The notes beneath the pieces were generated by a model that had not been told where the DNA came from, did no database searches, and worked only from the letters and a program-made list of their open reading frames with translations. A DNA stretch of 64,000 nt, from assembly GCF_025376885.1 (NCBI RefSeq), contig NZ_JAHUBR010000004.1, forward strand, positions 1 to 64,000. Reading direction: 5' to 3'. The stretch is from Pseudoruegeria sp. SHC-113 (GTDB lineage: Bacteria; Pseudomonadota; Alphaproteobacteria; Rhodobacterales; Rhodobacteraceae). A program made the translations under genes and the position numbers. This document shows positions 1 through 8,936 of this stretch, one piece after another (positions within the stretch are counted from its first letter, which is position 1; the number at the start of each line of letters is the position of its first letter).

Positions 1-11
1 GATCACTCTGG

Positions 12-88
<77 letters not shown>

Positions 89-96
89 AACATTCA

Positions 97-120
97 GCCG
101 CCCAAAGGGGCGGCTTTTTT
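97..120 (+). terminator. Rho-independent terminator after tRNA-fMet
   Basis: A perfect 7-bp stem GCCGCCC/GGGCGGC with an AAAG loop is followed by six T residues, only 8 nt after the tRNA end. The rest of the gap (121-282) shows no feature I can support. Confidence 0.9.
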
Positions 121-282
121 GCTTTTAGGGTCGCCAGAAACACGAAGCCCCACAGAACAGGCCCCTGATCCCCTTACAACAAGACGTGCCTCCTCTCCGG
201 CTGATGAGACAGACAAAGAAATGGCACGCCGCAGAAGGTTCAGACCAGGCGCGAGTTCACCGCCTTGCGCCCAGGAACTGGT

Positions 283-3200
283 TCAGCCGAAGCCACCCCC
301 GCCCGGCGTTTCCATGATGAACGTGTCACCAACGTCCAGCGTGGCCTGATCGTTGCCGGAGAGCTGCACATGCGCCCCTGTTGTGCGCAGGATGGCGTTT
401 GAGCCCGTCTTGCCCGGCAGGCCGCCGTTGCACCCAAAGGGCGGGCAAACACGGTGGGAGGACAGGACCGTGACCGTCATTTCCTCCAGGAACGTCAGCT
501 TCCGGACGATGCCATCACCGCCGGTGTGCCGCCCCTGGCCACCAGAGCCCTTGCGAATGGAGAATTCCTCCACGCGCACGGGGAAGCGTGTTTCCAGCAC
601 TTCGGGGTCCGTCATTCGGGTGTTGGTCATATGGCTGTGGACGGCGCTTGTGCCATCGAAATCGGGGCCCGCGCCTGTCCCCCCGCAGATCGTTTCGTAG
701 TTCTGGAACCTGTCGTTGCCGTAGACGAAGTTGTTCATGGTGCCCTGACTGCCCGCGATGACGCCGAGCGCGCCGTAGAGCGTATCCGCAATCGCCTGGC
801 TGACCTCGGTGTTGCCGGAGATCACCGCCGCAGGGGCCTTCGGGTTGATCATCGAGCCTTCCGGCACGATCAGATTGAGCGGTTTCATGCAGCCTTCGTT
901 CATCGGAATGTCGCTGCCCACAAGCGTGCGGAACACATAGAGCACGACCGCCCGGCAGATCGCCAGCGGCGCGTTGTAGTTCAGCGGCGATTGAGGCGAC
1001 GTGCCGGTGAAATCCAGCGTCGCGCTCCGGCTTGCTTGATCCACAGTGATCTTGACCGCGATCTGCGCGCCGTCGTCCAGCGGATATGTGAAGGCGCTGT
1101 TTCGCAGCACGTCGAGCACCCGGCGCACGCTTTCCTCGGCGTTGTCCTGAACATGGCCCATATAGGCGTGCACACCCTCCACGCCGAATTGCGCGGTTAT
1201 CTTGCGCAACTCCGCCGCGCCGGTTTCATTTGCCGCAATCTGGGCGGCCAGATCGGCCATGTTCTGATTGATGTTGCGGCAGGGGAAGGGGCCGGAGGCC
1301 AGCAAGGCCCGAGCGGCGGCTTCCTGCAAAACGCCTTCTTTCACGAGCTGGAAGTTGTCGATCAGGACGCCTTCCTCCCCGATCGTCTTGCTGTCCGGGG
1401 GAGCTGAGCCCGGTGTTTTGCCCCCGATGTCCGCGTGATGCCCGCGCGAGGCGACGGTGTAGATAATCTTTTCGCCTGCCTCGTCGAACACCGGGGTGAT
1501 CACCGTCACATCCGGCAGGTGGGTGCCGCCGTTAAACGGGTTGTTCATCATGTAAACATCTCCCGGCCGGATGCTGCCTGCGTTCTGATCCAGTATCGTC
1601 CGCACGCTTTCCGACATGGAGCCCAGATGCACCGGCACATGCGGGGCATTGGCCACGAGATCGCCGTTCTGATCGAAGATCGCGCAGGAGAAATCATAGC
1701 GCTCCTTGATGTTCACCGAATAGGCGGTGTTGGCGAGCGTCGCGCCCATCTGCTCGGCAATGGACATGAAGAGATTGTTGAACACCTCGAGCATCACCGG
1801 ATCGACGGTGGTGCCGATGGCCTCGGCCCGTTGCAGCGGCACGATCCGGCGCAGCAGGAGGTTGCCGCCCGCCTCGCAGGTCGCTTCCCAGCCGTCCTCG
1901 ATCATATTGGTGCCGGTGGGTTCGGTCAGGATCGCGGGACCCCTGACGCTTTGCCCCAAGGCCATCGTGGTGCGGTCCACCAGCGGCACATCCTGCCATG
2001 CGCCTTGCGTGTAGAGCCGGGCCTGAGCGGGCTGCGCGCCTGTGCCTTGCGGGTCAGGCAGTGTGACGGCTTCGCCCGTCTTGCCCGCGGCTTCGATCAC
2101 CAGCATGTCGATGATCAACTGGTCGGTTTGCGGCAGGAAGCCGAAGCGTTGTTTGTGGGCGGCAAGGAAGGCGGCCTGCATGGCATCGGGGGCACTAAAG
2201 GGCACCTCGAGGCTGCGCTGCGCATCTGCCGGGCGGATGTGCACGGTTTGCGTCGTGGCGATGTCGGCCGAAGATACGCCCTGCGCGCAGACTTCGGCCT
2301 TGGCTTCCTCGGCCAGCCTGTCAAGGATCGCGGCGGCCTCCGGGTCGTTCAGATCCCCCTGGAATTGATGCTCGCGCATCGCGCGGATGTCTGCGAGCCC
2401 CATGCCAAAGGCCGACAGAACCCCCGCATAAGGGTGGATGAAGATGCTTTCCATCCCCAGCGCATCCGCCACTAGGCAGGCATGCTGCCCGCCCGCGCCG
2501 CCAAAACAGTTCATCGTGTATTTGGTCACATCATAGCCGCGCTGCACGCTGATTTGCTTGATCGCATTGGCCATGTTCTCCACCGCGATCCGCAGGAAGC
2601 CCTCGGCCAGGTCCTCGATGGAATTGTCGCTGCCGATATCGGCGGCCAGCGCGGTGAACCTCTCGCGGACCACGCCGACATCCAGCGGCAGGTCGCCATT
2701 TGGACCAAAGACGCTGGGGAACTGATCAGGCTGCAATTTGCCCAGAAGCACGTTGCAATCCGTCACTGTCAGCGGCCCGCCCCGGCGATAGGCGGCGGGG
2801 CCGGGATTGGCACCGGCGCTTTCCGGGCCGACCTGCATGCGCCCGTCACGATAGGAGAGGATGGACCCCCCACCGGCTGCCACCGTGTGGATCGACATCA
2901 TCGGCGCGCGCATCCGCACGCCCGCAACTTCGGTCTCAAACGAGCGTTCGTAGTCGCCCTTGAAGTGGCAAACGTCGGTGGAGGTGCCGCCCATGTCAAA
3001 GCCGATGAGCTTGGTCAGCCCCAAGTCCGCCGCCGTGCGCACCATGCCCACGACGCCGCCTGCCGGGCCGGAGAGGATCGCGTCGCGCCCGTGGAACAGG
3101 CGCGCGTCCGTCAGCCCGCCGTTTGATTGCATGAACATCAACCGCTCGCACCCGCCCTGATCCGTTCCCAAGGCCGCGGCGACCTGATCCACGTAGCGGC

Positions 3201-3849
3201 GCAGGATCGGGGAGAGATAGGCATCCACCACCGCCGTATCCCCGCGCCCGACGAGTTTGATCAGCGGGCTGACGGCGTGGCTGAGCGAGATCTGGGTAAA
3301 GCCCGCCTGTTTGGCCATCGCCCCGATCTGTTTTTCGTGCTCGGGAAAGCGGTAGCTGTGCATCAGCGCCACGGCGATGGAGCGGTAGCCCTTGCCATAA
3401 GCCTCGCACAAGGCGGTGCGCACCTGCTGCGTGTCCAGCGCCAGCTCGACGCTGCCATCCGCGTTCAGGCGCTCTTCCACTTCCACTGCTTCTTCATAGA
3501 GAAGCTCCGGGAGCTGGATGTTCAGATCGAACAGGCGCGGGCGGTTCTGGTAGCCGATCCGCAGCAGATCCTTCAGGCCCTTGGTGATGAACAGAACAGT
3601 GCGCTCGCCCTTGCGTTCAAGCAGCGCGTTCGTGGCCACTGTTGTGCCCATCTTCACGGCCCTGATCGCGCCTTGCGGAATCTCGGCCCCCGCCTCAAGT
3701 CCCATCAACTCGCGCACCCCCTGCACGGCGGCGTCCTTGTAGCGTTCGGGGTTCTCCGACAGCAGCTTATGCGTTTGCAAGGTGCCGTCAGGTTTGCGTG
3801 CCACGATATCGGTAAAGGTGCCGCCACGATCGACCCAAAACTGCCACAT
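283..3849 (-). CDS. oplaH: Single-chain ATP-dependent 5-oxoprolinase (HyuA-HyuB fusion)
   Basis: This 1188-residue protein joins the two hydantoinase/oxoprolinase subunits in one chain. The HyuA half (residues 1 to about 675) has the actin-fold phosphate motifs DRGGTFTD (7-14) and GFDMGGTSTDV (283-293) plus QSNGG (241-245) and SGPAGG. The HyuB half begins near residue 681 and ends in the typical GGGGFG. The length and the fusion order match eukaryotic-type 5-oxoprolinase (OPLAH), which hydrolyses 5-oxo-L-proline to L-glutamate with ATP. Bacterial hydantoinases are often split into two genes, so fusion favours the oxoprolinase assignment. It is the last gene of a minus-strand run with a TRAP transporter and a DUF1445 protein, which also fits pyroglutamate use. 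An N-methylhydantoinase or acetophenone carboxylase-like role is less likely but not excluded. Confidence 0.85.
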   Translation of the reverse strand: MWQFWVDRGGTFTDIVARKPDGTLQTHKLLSENPERYKDAAVQGVRELMGLEAGAEIPQGAIRAVKMGTTVATNALLERKGERTVLFITKGLKDLLRIGYQNRPRLFDLNIQLPELLYEEAVEVEERLNADGSVELALDTQQVRTALCEAYGKGYRSIAVALMHSYRFPEHEKQIGAMAKQAGFTQISLSHAVSPLIKLVGRGDTAVVDAYLSPILRRYVDQVAAALGTDQGGCERLMFMQSNGGLTDARLFHGRDAILSGPAGGVVGMVRTAADLGLTKLIGFDMGGTSTDVCHFKGDYERSFETEVAGVRMRAPMMSIHTVAAGGGSILSYRDGRMQVGPESAGANPGPAAYRRGGPLTVTDCNVLLGKLQPDQFPSVFGPNGDLPLDVGVVRERFTALAADIGSDNSIEDLAEGFLRIAVENMANAIKQISVQRGYDVTKYTMNCFGGAGGQHACLVADALGMESIFIHPYAGVLSAFGMGLADIRAMREHQFQGDLNDPEAAAILDRLAEEAKAEVCAQGVSSADIATTQTVHIRPADAQRSLEVPFSAPDAMQAAFLAAHKQRFGFLPQTDQLIIDMLVIEAAGKTGEAVTLPDPQGTGAQPAQARLYTQGAWQDVPLVDRTTMALGQSVRGPAILTEPTGTNMIEDGWEATCEAGGNLLLRRIVPLQRAEAIGTTVDPVMLEVFNNLFMSIAEQMGATLANTAYSVNIKERYDFSCAIFDQNGDLVANAPHVPVHLGSMSESVRTILDQNAGSIRPGDVYMMNNPFNGGTHLPDVTVITPVFDEAGEKIIYTVASRGHHADIGGKTPGSAPPDSKTIGEEGVLIDNFQLVKEGVLQEAAARALLASGPFPCRNINQNMADLAAQIAANETGAAELRKITAQFGVEGVHAYMGHVQDNAEESVRRVLDVLRNSAFTYPLDDGAQIAVKITVDQASRSATLDFTGTSPQSPLNYNAPLAICRAVVLYVFRTLVGSDIPMNEGCMKPLNLIVPEGSMINPKAPAAVISGNTEVSQAIADTLYGALGVIAGSQGTMNNFVYGNDRFQNYETICGGTGAGPDFDGTSAVHSHMTNTRMTDPEVLETRFPVRVEEFSIRKGSGGQGRHTGGDGIVRKLTFLEEMTVTVLSSHRVCPPFGCNGGLPGKTGSNAILRTTGAHVQLSGNDQATLDVGDTFIMETPGGGGFG

Positions 3850-3916
3850 GATTCAAAGTTCCTCTGTTTGCAGGCGGGGCCTGCATGATTTTCTCAATGG
3901 ATTGAAAGGGTTGCCC

Positions 3917-5203
3917 TTAGTAGAACAAGGACGGAAGCCAGAGCGCGAGTTGCGGGAAGATCAGGAGTAGCCCAAGCATCACGAACATCGTTAGCACGAA
4001 GGGCAATGCGCCTCGGATCACGTCGGTCATGGGCCCGGCCTTGCGGATGCCCTGCACCACGTAAAGGTTGATCCCGATGGGCGGCGTGATCAGCGCGGTT
4101 TCGAGCAGCACCATCAGAAGGATGCCGAACCAGACCGGATCAAACCCCAGCGCCACCACGATCGGCGTGATCAGCGGGGCCATGGTGAGCAGCATGGAGA
4201 GCGTTTCCATGAAGCAGCCGATCAGGATGAGCACCGCGACGATCATCAGCATCGTTTGCATTGGCGACCAGCCGAGCCCGGTGACGAAATCGGTGAGCGC
4301 CTGTGTCAGGCCGATGATGGAGAGCACGAAGTTCAGGAACACCGCAGCGATGATGATCAGCATGATCATAGCCGTGGTGCGCATCGTGCCTTCGATGGCC
4401 TGCCGCATCATGTCGATCGACATCTTGCCGTTGACGGCCGCCAGGATCATGGAGGCGACAACACCAAGCGCAGCGGCCTCGGTGGGGGTGGCCCAACCGG
4501 CGTAGATGGAGCCGACAACCACCATGAAGATGCCCAGCGGCGGGATCAGCGCGGGCAGGGCCCGCAGGCGCTCGCCCCATGTGTACAGCAGCTTTTCTCC
4601 TCCCCAGCCGGGCTTGATGATGCAGGCGATCACCACCGTAGCCATGAACAGCAGCGCGAGCAGGAAGCCGGGGATGAAACCGGCCAGGTAAAGCTCTGGC
4701 ACCGAGGTGTTGGTCAGCAGGCCGTAGAGGATCAGGTTGATCGAAGGTGGGATCAGGATGCCCAAAGTGCCGCCCGCCGCCACGGTGCCGAGGAACAGGC
4801 TTTCGTTGTAGCCGCGCTTCTCGATCTGCGGCACGGCGACGGTGCCGATGGTGGCCGCCGTGGCCACCGAGGAGCCGGAGGTGGCGGCAAAAAGGGCGGA
4901 GGAGCCGATGTTGGAATGCATCAGGCCGCCGGGCAACCAGCCCAGCCATTTGACGATGCCATCATACATCTTCTCGGTGATGCCGGCGCGCAGCAGGATT
5001 TCGCCCATCATGACGAACATCGGGATCGCCACGAGCAGGAAATCGGTGCCCGTCTGCCACGCCATGTCCGAGATCGCGCGGTGCAGCGGCATGGGGCTGT
5101 CGGTCCATTGCAGGATCAGGCCCAGCCAGCCGAGGGAGGCGGCGATTGGCACGGCCAGCCCGATCAGGGCCAGCAGGATAAGAAGGGTCTTGATCAGCAT
5201 CAC
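3917..5203 (-). CDS. TRAP transporter large permease (DctM family)
   Basis: This 428-residue, strongly hydrophobic protein is the ion-coupled transport subunit of a tripartite ATP-independent periplasmic transporter. The length and about twelve predicted membrane segments match DctM; the family-typical stretches around PMFVMMGEILLRAG and the glycine-rich SGSSVATAATIG are visible. It overlaps the small permease gene by 4 nt (ATGA at 5200-5203), so the two are translationally coupled. It lies 67 nt upstream of the 5-oxoprolinase gene. The substrate cannot be read from the protein; the neighbours suggest 5-oxoproline or a related dicarboxylate-like amino acid derivative. Confidence 0.93.
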   Translation of the reverse strand: MMLIKTLLILLALIGLAVPIAASLGWLGLILQWTDSPMPLHRAISDMAWQTGTDFLLVAIPMFVMMGEILLRAGITEKMYDGIVKWLGWLPGGLMHSNIGSSALFAATSGSSVATAATIGTVAVPQIEKRGYNESLFLGTVAAGGTLGILIPPSINLILYGLLTNTSVPELYLAGFIPGFLLALLFMATVVIACIIKPGWGGEKLLYTWGERLRALPALIPPLGIFMVVVGSIYAGWATPTEAAALGVVASMILAAVNGKMSIDMMRQAIEGTMRTTAMIMLIIIAAVFLNFVLSIIGLTQALTDFVTGLGWSPMQTMLMIVAVLILIGCFMETLSMLLTMAPLITPIVVALGFDPVWFGILLMVLLETALITPPIGINLYVVQGIRKAGPMTDVIRGALPFVLTMFVMLGLLLIFPQLALWLPSLFY

Positions 5204-5763
5204 ACGGTTTCGTCTTGGATTTGTTCATCGAGGGATTTGACGCCGATCAGTTCCTGCACAGCGGCCTCATCGCCCCGGAAGTACTGCCGGATCGCCATGA
5301 GGCCGATCAGCACGCCGGAGAAGACAAAGAAGATCCAGCCGATCAGCCACGGGATTTGCGGGATGGCGAGGGGCACCCGCATCGGCGTGATCGAGCGGGA
5401 GCCGTTCGCAAGCGTGTCGGCGACAAGGCTCCAGACCATGACAACGACAACCAGCGCGAACCCGACCAGCAGCACGAGGCCAAGGAAATTGATGATCGGG
5501 CGCAGCGCCTTGGGAAACTTGCCCAGAAGAGCATCCACCCGGATATGGGCCCGTTCGAACAGGGCATAGGAAAACGCGAGCGCCGTTGCGACGCCAAAGG
5601 CGTAGCCCGAGATCTCATCCGCGCCACCGATCGAGACGTTCAGGAATTTGCGCAGAAGCACTTCGACAGTGACAAGGAAGGCAGACAGGACGATCAGGAT
5701 CCCCCCCAGCCACGTCAGCCAAAGGCTCACACGGCGGGTGCCGTTGAAAAGCCGGTCCAGCAT
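5200..5763 (-). CDS. TRAP transporter small permease (DctQ family)
   Basis: This is a 187-residue protein with four predicted membrane segments and the usual DctQ pattern, including the conserved stretch ISGYAFGVATALAFSYALFE in the second segment. It forms the membrane complex with the large permease encoded by the overlapping downstream gene. The stop codon overlaps the next start (ATGA). A 69-nt gap separates it from the binding-protein gene upstream. Confidence 0.9.
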   Translation of the reverse strand: MLDRLFNGTRRVSLWLTWLGGILIVLSAFLVTVEVLLRKFLNVSIGGADEISGYAFGVATALAFSYALFERAHIRVDALLGKFPKALRPIINFLGLVLLVGFALVVVVMVWSLVADTLANGSRSITPMRVPLAIPQIPWLIGWIFFVFSGVLIGLMAIRQYFRGDEAAVQELIGVKSLDEQIQDETV

Positions 5764-5832
5764 GTTTCTTACCCCAAGAGCATGTGTTGCGTGACAGGGC
5801 GACGGGTGCCGCCGCCCTCTCAGATGCGTGCT

Positions 5833-6870
5833 TTATTCCGCCGCCGCCGTCAGGCCGAGGATCGGGCCAACGGTTTCGTTCCAGTTGGCGGCACACTCCG
5901 CGCCACAGCGCTCGGCCCAGCGGGCCAGCACGACGTCGGTCGCGATCTGATCGCGCAGGGCAAGATCTTCGGCCGAAGGCTCCACCAGCACCATGTTGCC
6001 GGGCTCGCCCACGTCGCAGGCCCCGCCGGTGATGCAGGAGATCGCGATCTCATCCTCCGTCGCGGTTTCGGCCCACATCGCGTCGTTCAGCGTGGCAATC
6101 TCGCTAGTCAGGAAGCCCTGCTGTTCAGCCGAGAGGCTGTTCCATTTGTCCATGTTCATCGCGCCAAAGGCGAGGCCCCAGCCCACACGCAGGGTGAAGG
6201 CATGGGTCGCGACCTGGTTCCAGTTGGCTGTATAGGCCGACATTGTGCCGGTGATGGCGCAGTCCACAACGCCTTTTTCCAGCGCGGGGATCACCTCGGA
6301 AAAGGCCACGGTGACGGAGGTGCCGCCGACGCCTTCCACGAAATCACCGAGCGTGGTGGAGTAGACACGGATCTTCTTGCCTGCGAGATCGGCGATGCCG
6401 TTCACTTCCCCGTTGCACCAAAGCGTCTGGCTGGGGAAGGGGTAGAGCATCAGCAGCTTGGCGTTGTAGATGTCGGCAAAGGCGGTTTCGAGCGTGGCGA
6501 AATAGGCGTCAGATACTGCGCGCTGGGTCTCGATGTCTTGGGTCAGCGTCGACAGGTCCGCGCCTTCGAAGATGGCGTTCTCCGCCGCCACGTAGCCGGG
6601 TAGGCCAAAGGCGAAGTCGAACACGCCGTTCTTGACCAGACGCATGATCTCGAAGCCTTTCAGGCCAAGGCCCGACTGGGACTGGATCTTGCCGATGATC
6701 GCCCCGTCGGAGGCCTCGGCCAGATGGGTGTTGAAGAACGGCTCTTCGTGTTTCTGGTAGTTGGTCAAGCTGGACCACGTGCCGACGGCATTGAGCACCA
6801 CCGGGTTGTCGGCAACGGCGGCCGTGGCCGAAAGGGCCAGAGCGCCGAGGGCTGTTGTCAGTTTCTTCAT
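5833..6870 (-). CDS. TRAP transporter periplasmic substrate-binding protein (DctP family)
   Basis: This 345-residue exported protein has a Sec signal peptide ending near residue 20 (ALSATAAVADN). The body matches the DctP fold; the region LAGKKIRVYSTTLGDFVEG and VIPALEKGVVDCAITG is the family signature around the substrate carboxylate-binding site and the helix that follows. The start is supported by AGGAGA in front of the ATG. It heads the TRAP genes and follows the DUF1445 gene by 24 nt. By context the ligand may be 5-oxoproline, glutamate-like or another carboxylate; this is inference. Confidence 0.9.
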   Translation of the reverse strand: MKKLTTALGALALSATAAVADNPVVLNAVGTWSSLTNYQKHEEPFFNTHLAEASDGAIIGKIQSQSGLGLKGFEIMRLVKNGVFDFAFGLPGYVAAENAIFEGADLSTLTQDIETQRAVSDAYFATLETAFADIYNAKLLMLYPFPSQTLWCNGEVNGIADLAGKKIRVYSTTLGDFVEGVGGTSVTVAFSEVIPALEKGVVDCAITGTMSAYTANWNQVATHAFTLRVGWGLAFGAMNMDKWNSLSAEQQGFLTSEIATLNDAMWAETATEDEIAISCITGGACDVGEPGNMVLVEPSAEDLALRDQIATDVVLARWAERCGAECAANWNETVGPILGLTAAAE

Positions 6871-6894
6871 GTCGTTCTCTCCTGTTGGGTTTCT

Positions 6895-7707
6895 TTATGG
6901 GTTTAGGATCGTTGTTTCGGCGTCGTCGGCCACATCGGTGATCAACATCGCGCCGGGTTTGTGGGTGATGCAGAGCGGCAGCCTGGCCTGCATGATCGCC
7001 ACCTGCGGGGTGACGCCACAGGCCCAGAACACGGGCGTGGTGCCCGCAGGCACGGGGGCAGGATCGCCCCAATCGGGGGCCATGATGTCGCTGATCCCCA
7101 GCTTGGCCGGATCGCCCACATGCACGGGCGCGCCATGGGCCATCGGAAACTGCCGCGAAATGGCGATCACCTCGTCGATGCGTGCATCCGGGATCGCCCG
7201 CATGCTCACAACGGTGGCTCCGCCGAAGGGGCCTGCGGGCACCGTCTGGATGTTGGAGGCAAACATCGGCACCGTGGTGTTGTGGGTGATGTGCCAGACC
7301 TCAAACCCCGCCCGCTCCAGCGCGTGTTCGAAGGTGAAGGAACAGCCAAGCGCAAAGGCGACGAAATCCTCCTGCCAAAGATCGGTGATGTCGGTCACGG
7401 TTTCGGCTCTGACGCCGTCCCGGTAGACGTAATAGGCCGGAATATCCGTGCGAATGTCGATGTCGCGCCCGAGTGTTGTCATCATCGGGTTGCCCGTGTC
7501 GGAAACGCCAACGAGGGGGCAGGGTTTGGGGTTGCGCTGGCAGTAGCGCATGAAATCCAGCGCGTGGGACTCCGGCAGGATCGCCAGATTGGCCTGCAAC
7601 ATGTTCTTGCCGAGGCCGGCCGTGTGGCCGTCGTAGAGGCAGGCCCGGATCTGGGCGCGCACGGCCTGCGTGGATTGGCTCTTGAGCGTGTTGAAGTCTT
7701 GTTTCAC
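6895..7707 (-). CDS. DUF1445 / YcsI-family protein, putative D-glutamate cyclase
   Basis: This 270-residue protein matches the DUF1445 family, usually annotated 'putative hydro-lyase'. The conserved stretches PLVGVSDTGNP, GRDIDIRTDIPAYYVYRDG and GCSFTFEHAL are present. The mammalian family member (DGLUCY) converts D-glutamate to 5-oxo-D-proline, and Bacillus subtilis ycsI lies in the operon of the unrelated PxpABC 5-oxoprolinase. The start is GTG at 7705-7707, preceded by GAGGGG. The gene sits at the head of the TRAP/5-oxoprolinase run, so a part in 5-oxoproline or D-glutamate metabolism is the best inference. No catalytic residues can be confidently assigned. Confidence 0.8.
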   Translation of the reverse strand: MKQDFNTLKSQSTQAVRAQIRACLYDGHTAGLGKNMLQANLAILPESHALDFMRYCQRNPKPCPLVGVSDTGNPMMTTLGRDIDIRTDIPAYYVYRDGVRAETVTDITDLWQEDFVAFALGCSFTFEHALERAGFEVWHITHNTTVPMFASNIQTVPAGPFGGATVVSMRAIPDARIDEVIAISRQFPMAHGAPVHVGDPAKLGISDIMAPDWGDPAPVPAGTTPVFWACGVTPQVAIMQARLPLCITHKPGAMLITDVADDAETTILNP

Positions 7708-7754
7708 GGTCGAATCCCCTCGTTGGAGATACGATCCGGTTCAGGCGACATAAA

Positions 7755-7782
7755 ATCAAATAGTAATAATTTGGGTTTTGAT
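7755..7782. promoter_or_regulatory. AT-rich promoter gap with inverted repeat, candidate LysR operator
   Basis: The 86-bp gap between the LysR gene and the DUF1445 gene is far richer in A and T than its surroundings. It contains ATCAAA (7755-7760) and TTTGAT (7777-7782) as an inverted repeat with a 16-nt spacer. Position and form fit an operator for the neighbouring LysR regulator controlling the operon downstream; this is inference. Confidence 0.4.
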
Positions 7783-7793
7783 ATAACAGATTT

Positions 7794-8675
7794 TTATAGG
7801 CCGTGCCGCGCGATCTTTTCCGCAAGCCGCGCCGCCGTTTCGATCAGGTGGCTGCGGGGCTCGCCGAGATAAGAGGCTGAAAAGCTGAGCGGTTTGGGCG
7901 TCCAGCCGGGGTCGAACCGGGCGAGCTTGCCGTCCCGCTCCAGCGCCGCGCCCAGCGAAATGGGCAGCGCGCCAACGGCCAGACCCGCCTCCACCATACG
8001 AAAACAGGAGGAGAGTGAGGAGGAGGGAAACATCGACACCTCGGGCCCGAAGCGGGCAAAAAGCTCGGCGCGCAATTCACGGTAGGGGCGCGTGTTGCGG
8101 GCATAGGTGGCGATCGGAATGGTCGCGAGATCGACGGGCCCATCCGCATCCGCCCCCGGCACACAATACCAGGCCAGCGGCACCTCCGGCAGGATCACAT
8201 TGTCGATCGTGTAGTCTGAGATCGGGCCAAGGAGGATCGCAAGATCAATTTCGCGCCCCAAAAGCTGTTCGCGCAGGTTGATCGAGATATCGACGCTGAT
8301 TTCGATTTTCAGCTGCGGGAAGGTGCTGTGCAAGGCGCCCACGAAATCGGGCAACCAGCTTTGCGCGATCGTCTCGGACACCCCCAGCCGCATCAGCCGG
8401 TCCACACCGCTGGAATCGACGACATGCTCTTCGACTAGTTCCGCAAGATGTTGAAACTGCTCGGCATATTGCGACAGCATATCGCCGCGCTTGGTCAGAT
8501 GCATGCCTGCGGTGGTGCGATCGAACAGCGCGGTGCCAAGGCTGTCTTCCAGAGCCTTGATCCGGGAAGTGACAGCCGGTTGCGTCAGGTGCAACGCCTC
8601 TGCGGCGCGGCTTACACTCCTGAACTTCGCAACCGCCAGAAAGGTGCGCAGATGTTCGAGTTTGAGTTTGGACAT
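7794..8675 (-). CDS. LysR-family transcriptional regulator
   Basis: This 293-residue regulator has the N-terminal winged helix-turn-helix (residues about 4-62, with FLAVAKFRSVSRAAEALHLTQ and SRIKALEDSLG) and a C-terminal periplasmic-binding-like effector domain. Length is normal for the family. It lies immediately upstream of, and on the same strand as, the DUF1445-TRAP-oxoprolinase genes, with an AT-rich gap between. It probably controls that operon in response to 5-oxoproline or a related metabolite; the effector is a guess from context. Confidence 0.9.
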   Translation of the reverse strand: MSKLKLEHLRTFLAVAKFRSVSRAAEALHLTQPAVTSRIKALEDSLGTALFDRTTAGMHLTKRGDMLSQYAEQFQHLAELVEEHVVDSSGVDRLMRLGVSETIAQSWLPDFVGALHSTFPQLKIEISVDISINLREQLLGREIDLAILLGPISDYTIDNVILPEVPLAWYCVPGADADGPVDLATIPIATYARNTRPYRELRAELFARFGPEVSMFPSSSLSSCFRMVEAGLAVGALPISLGAALERDGKLARFDPGWTPKPLSFSASYLGEPRSHLIETAARLAEKIARHGL

Positions 8676-8936
8676 GAGGCACTTCGCTCCGATACCACCG
8701 CTTTAGCGCAAGCGGCGATTGGCACCAAGCCCTGCGTGGCGAGGCCAATCGGGCCTTGGGGAGACAAACCAAAGCAACGTCGACGACAGTCTCTGAAAGG
8801 CAAGGCGATAAACAAGGCGAGACTGGAAAAATCCTACGAATCCCGATCCCCCCAACTTTCGGTCAGGGCCGCGGCGCACTGCATTGCGCCGCGCGCCATT
8901 TCGCGGAAGATTGGGCGGATCAATGGAGGGACGCCC

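Noticed and set aside
119-349. 76-codon open frame after the tRNA-fMet terminator
   Set aside because: It starts within the terminator T-run and ends over the oxoprolinase 3' end; no ribosome site or conserved feature.
8448-8936. Long N-terminal extension of the Crp/Fnr frame overlapping the LysR gene
   Set aside because: GGAGGG followed by TTG at 8937 sets the start; the extension is antisense to the LysR gene and has no domain.
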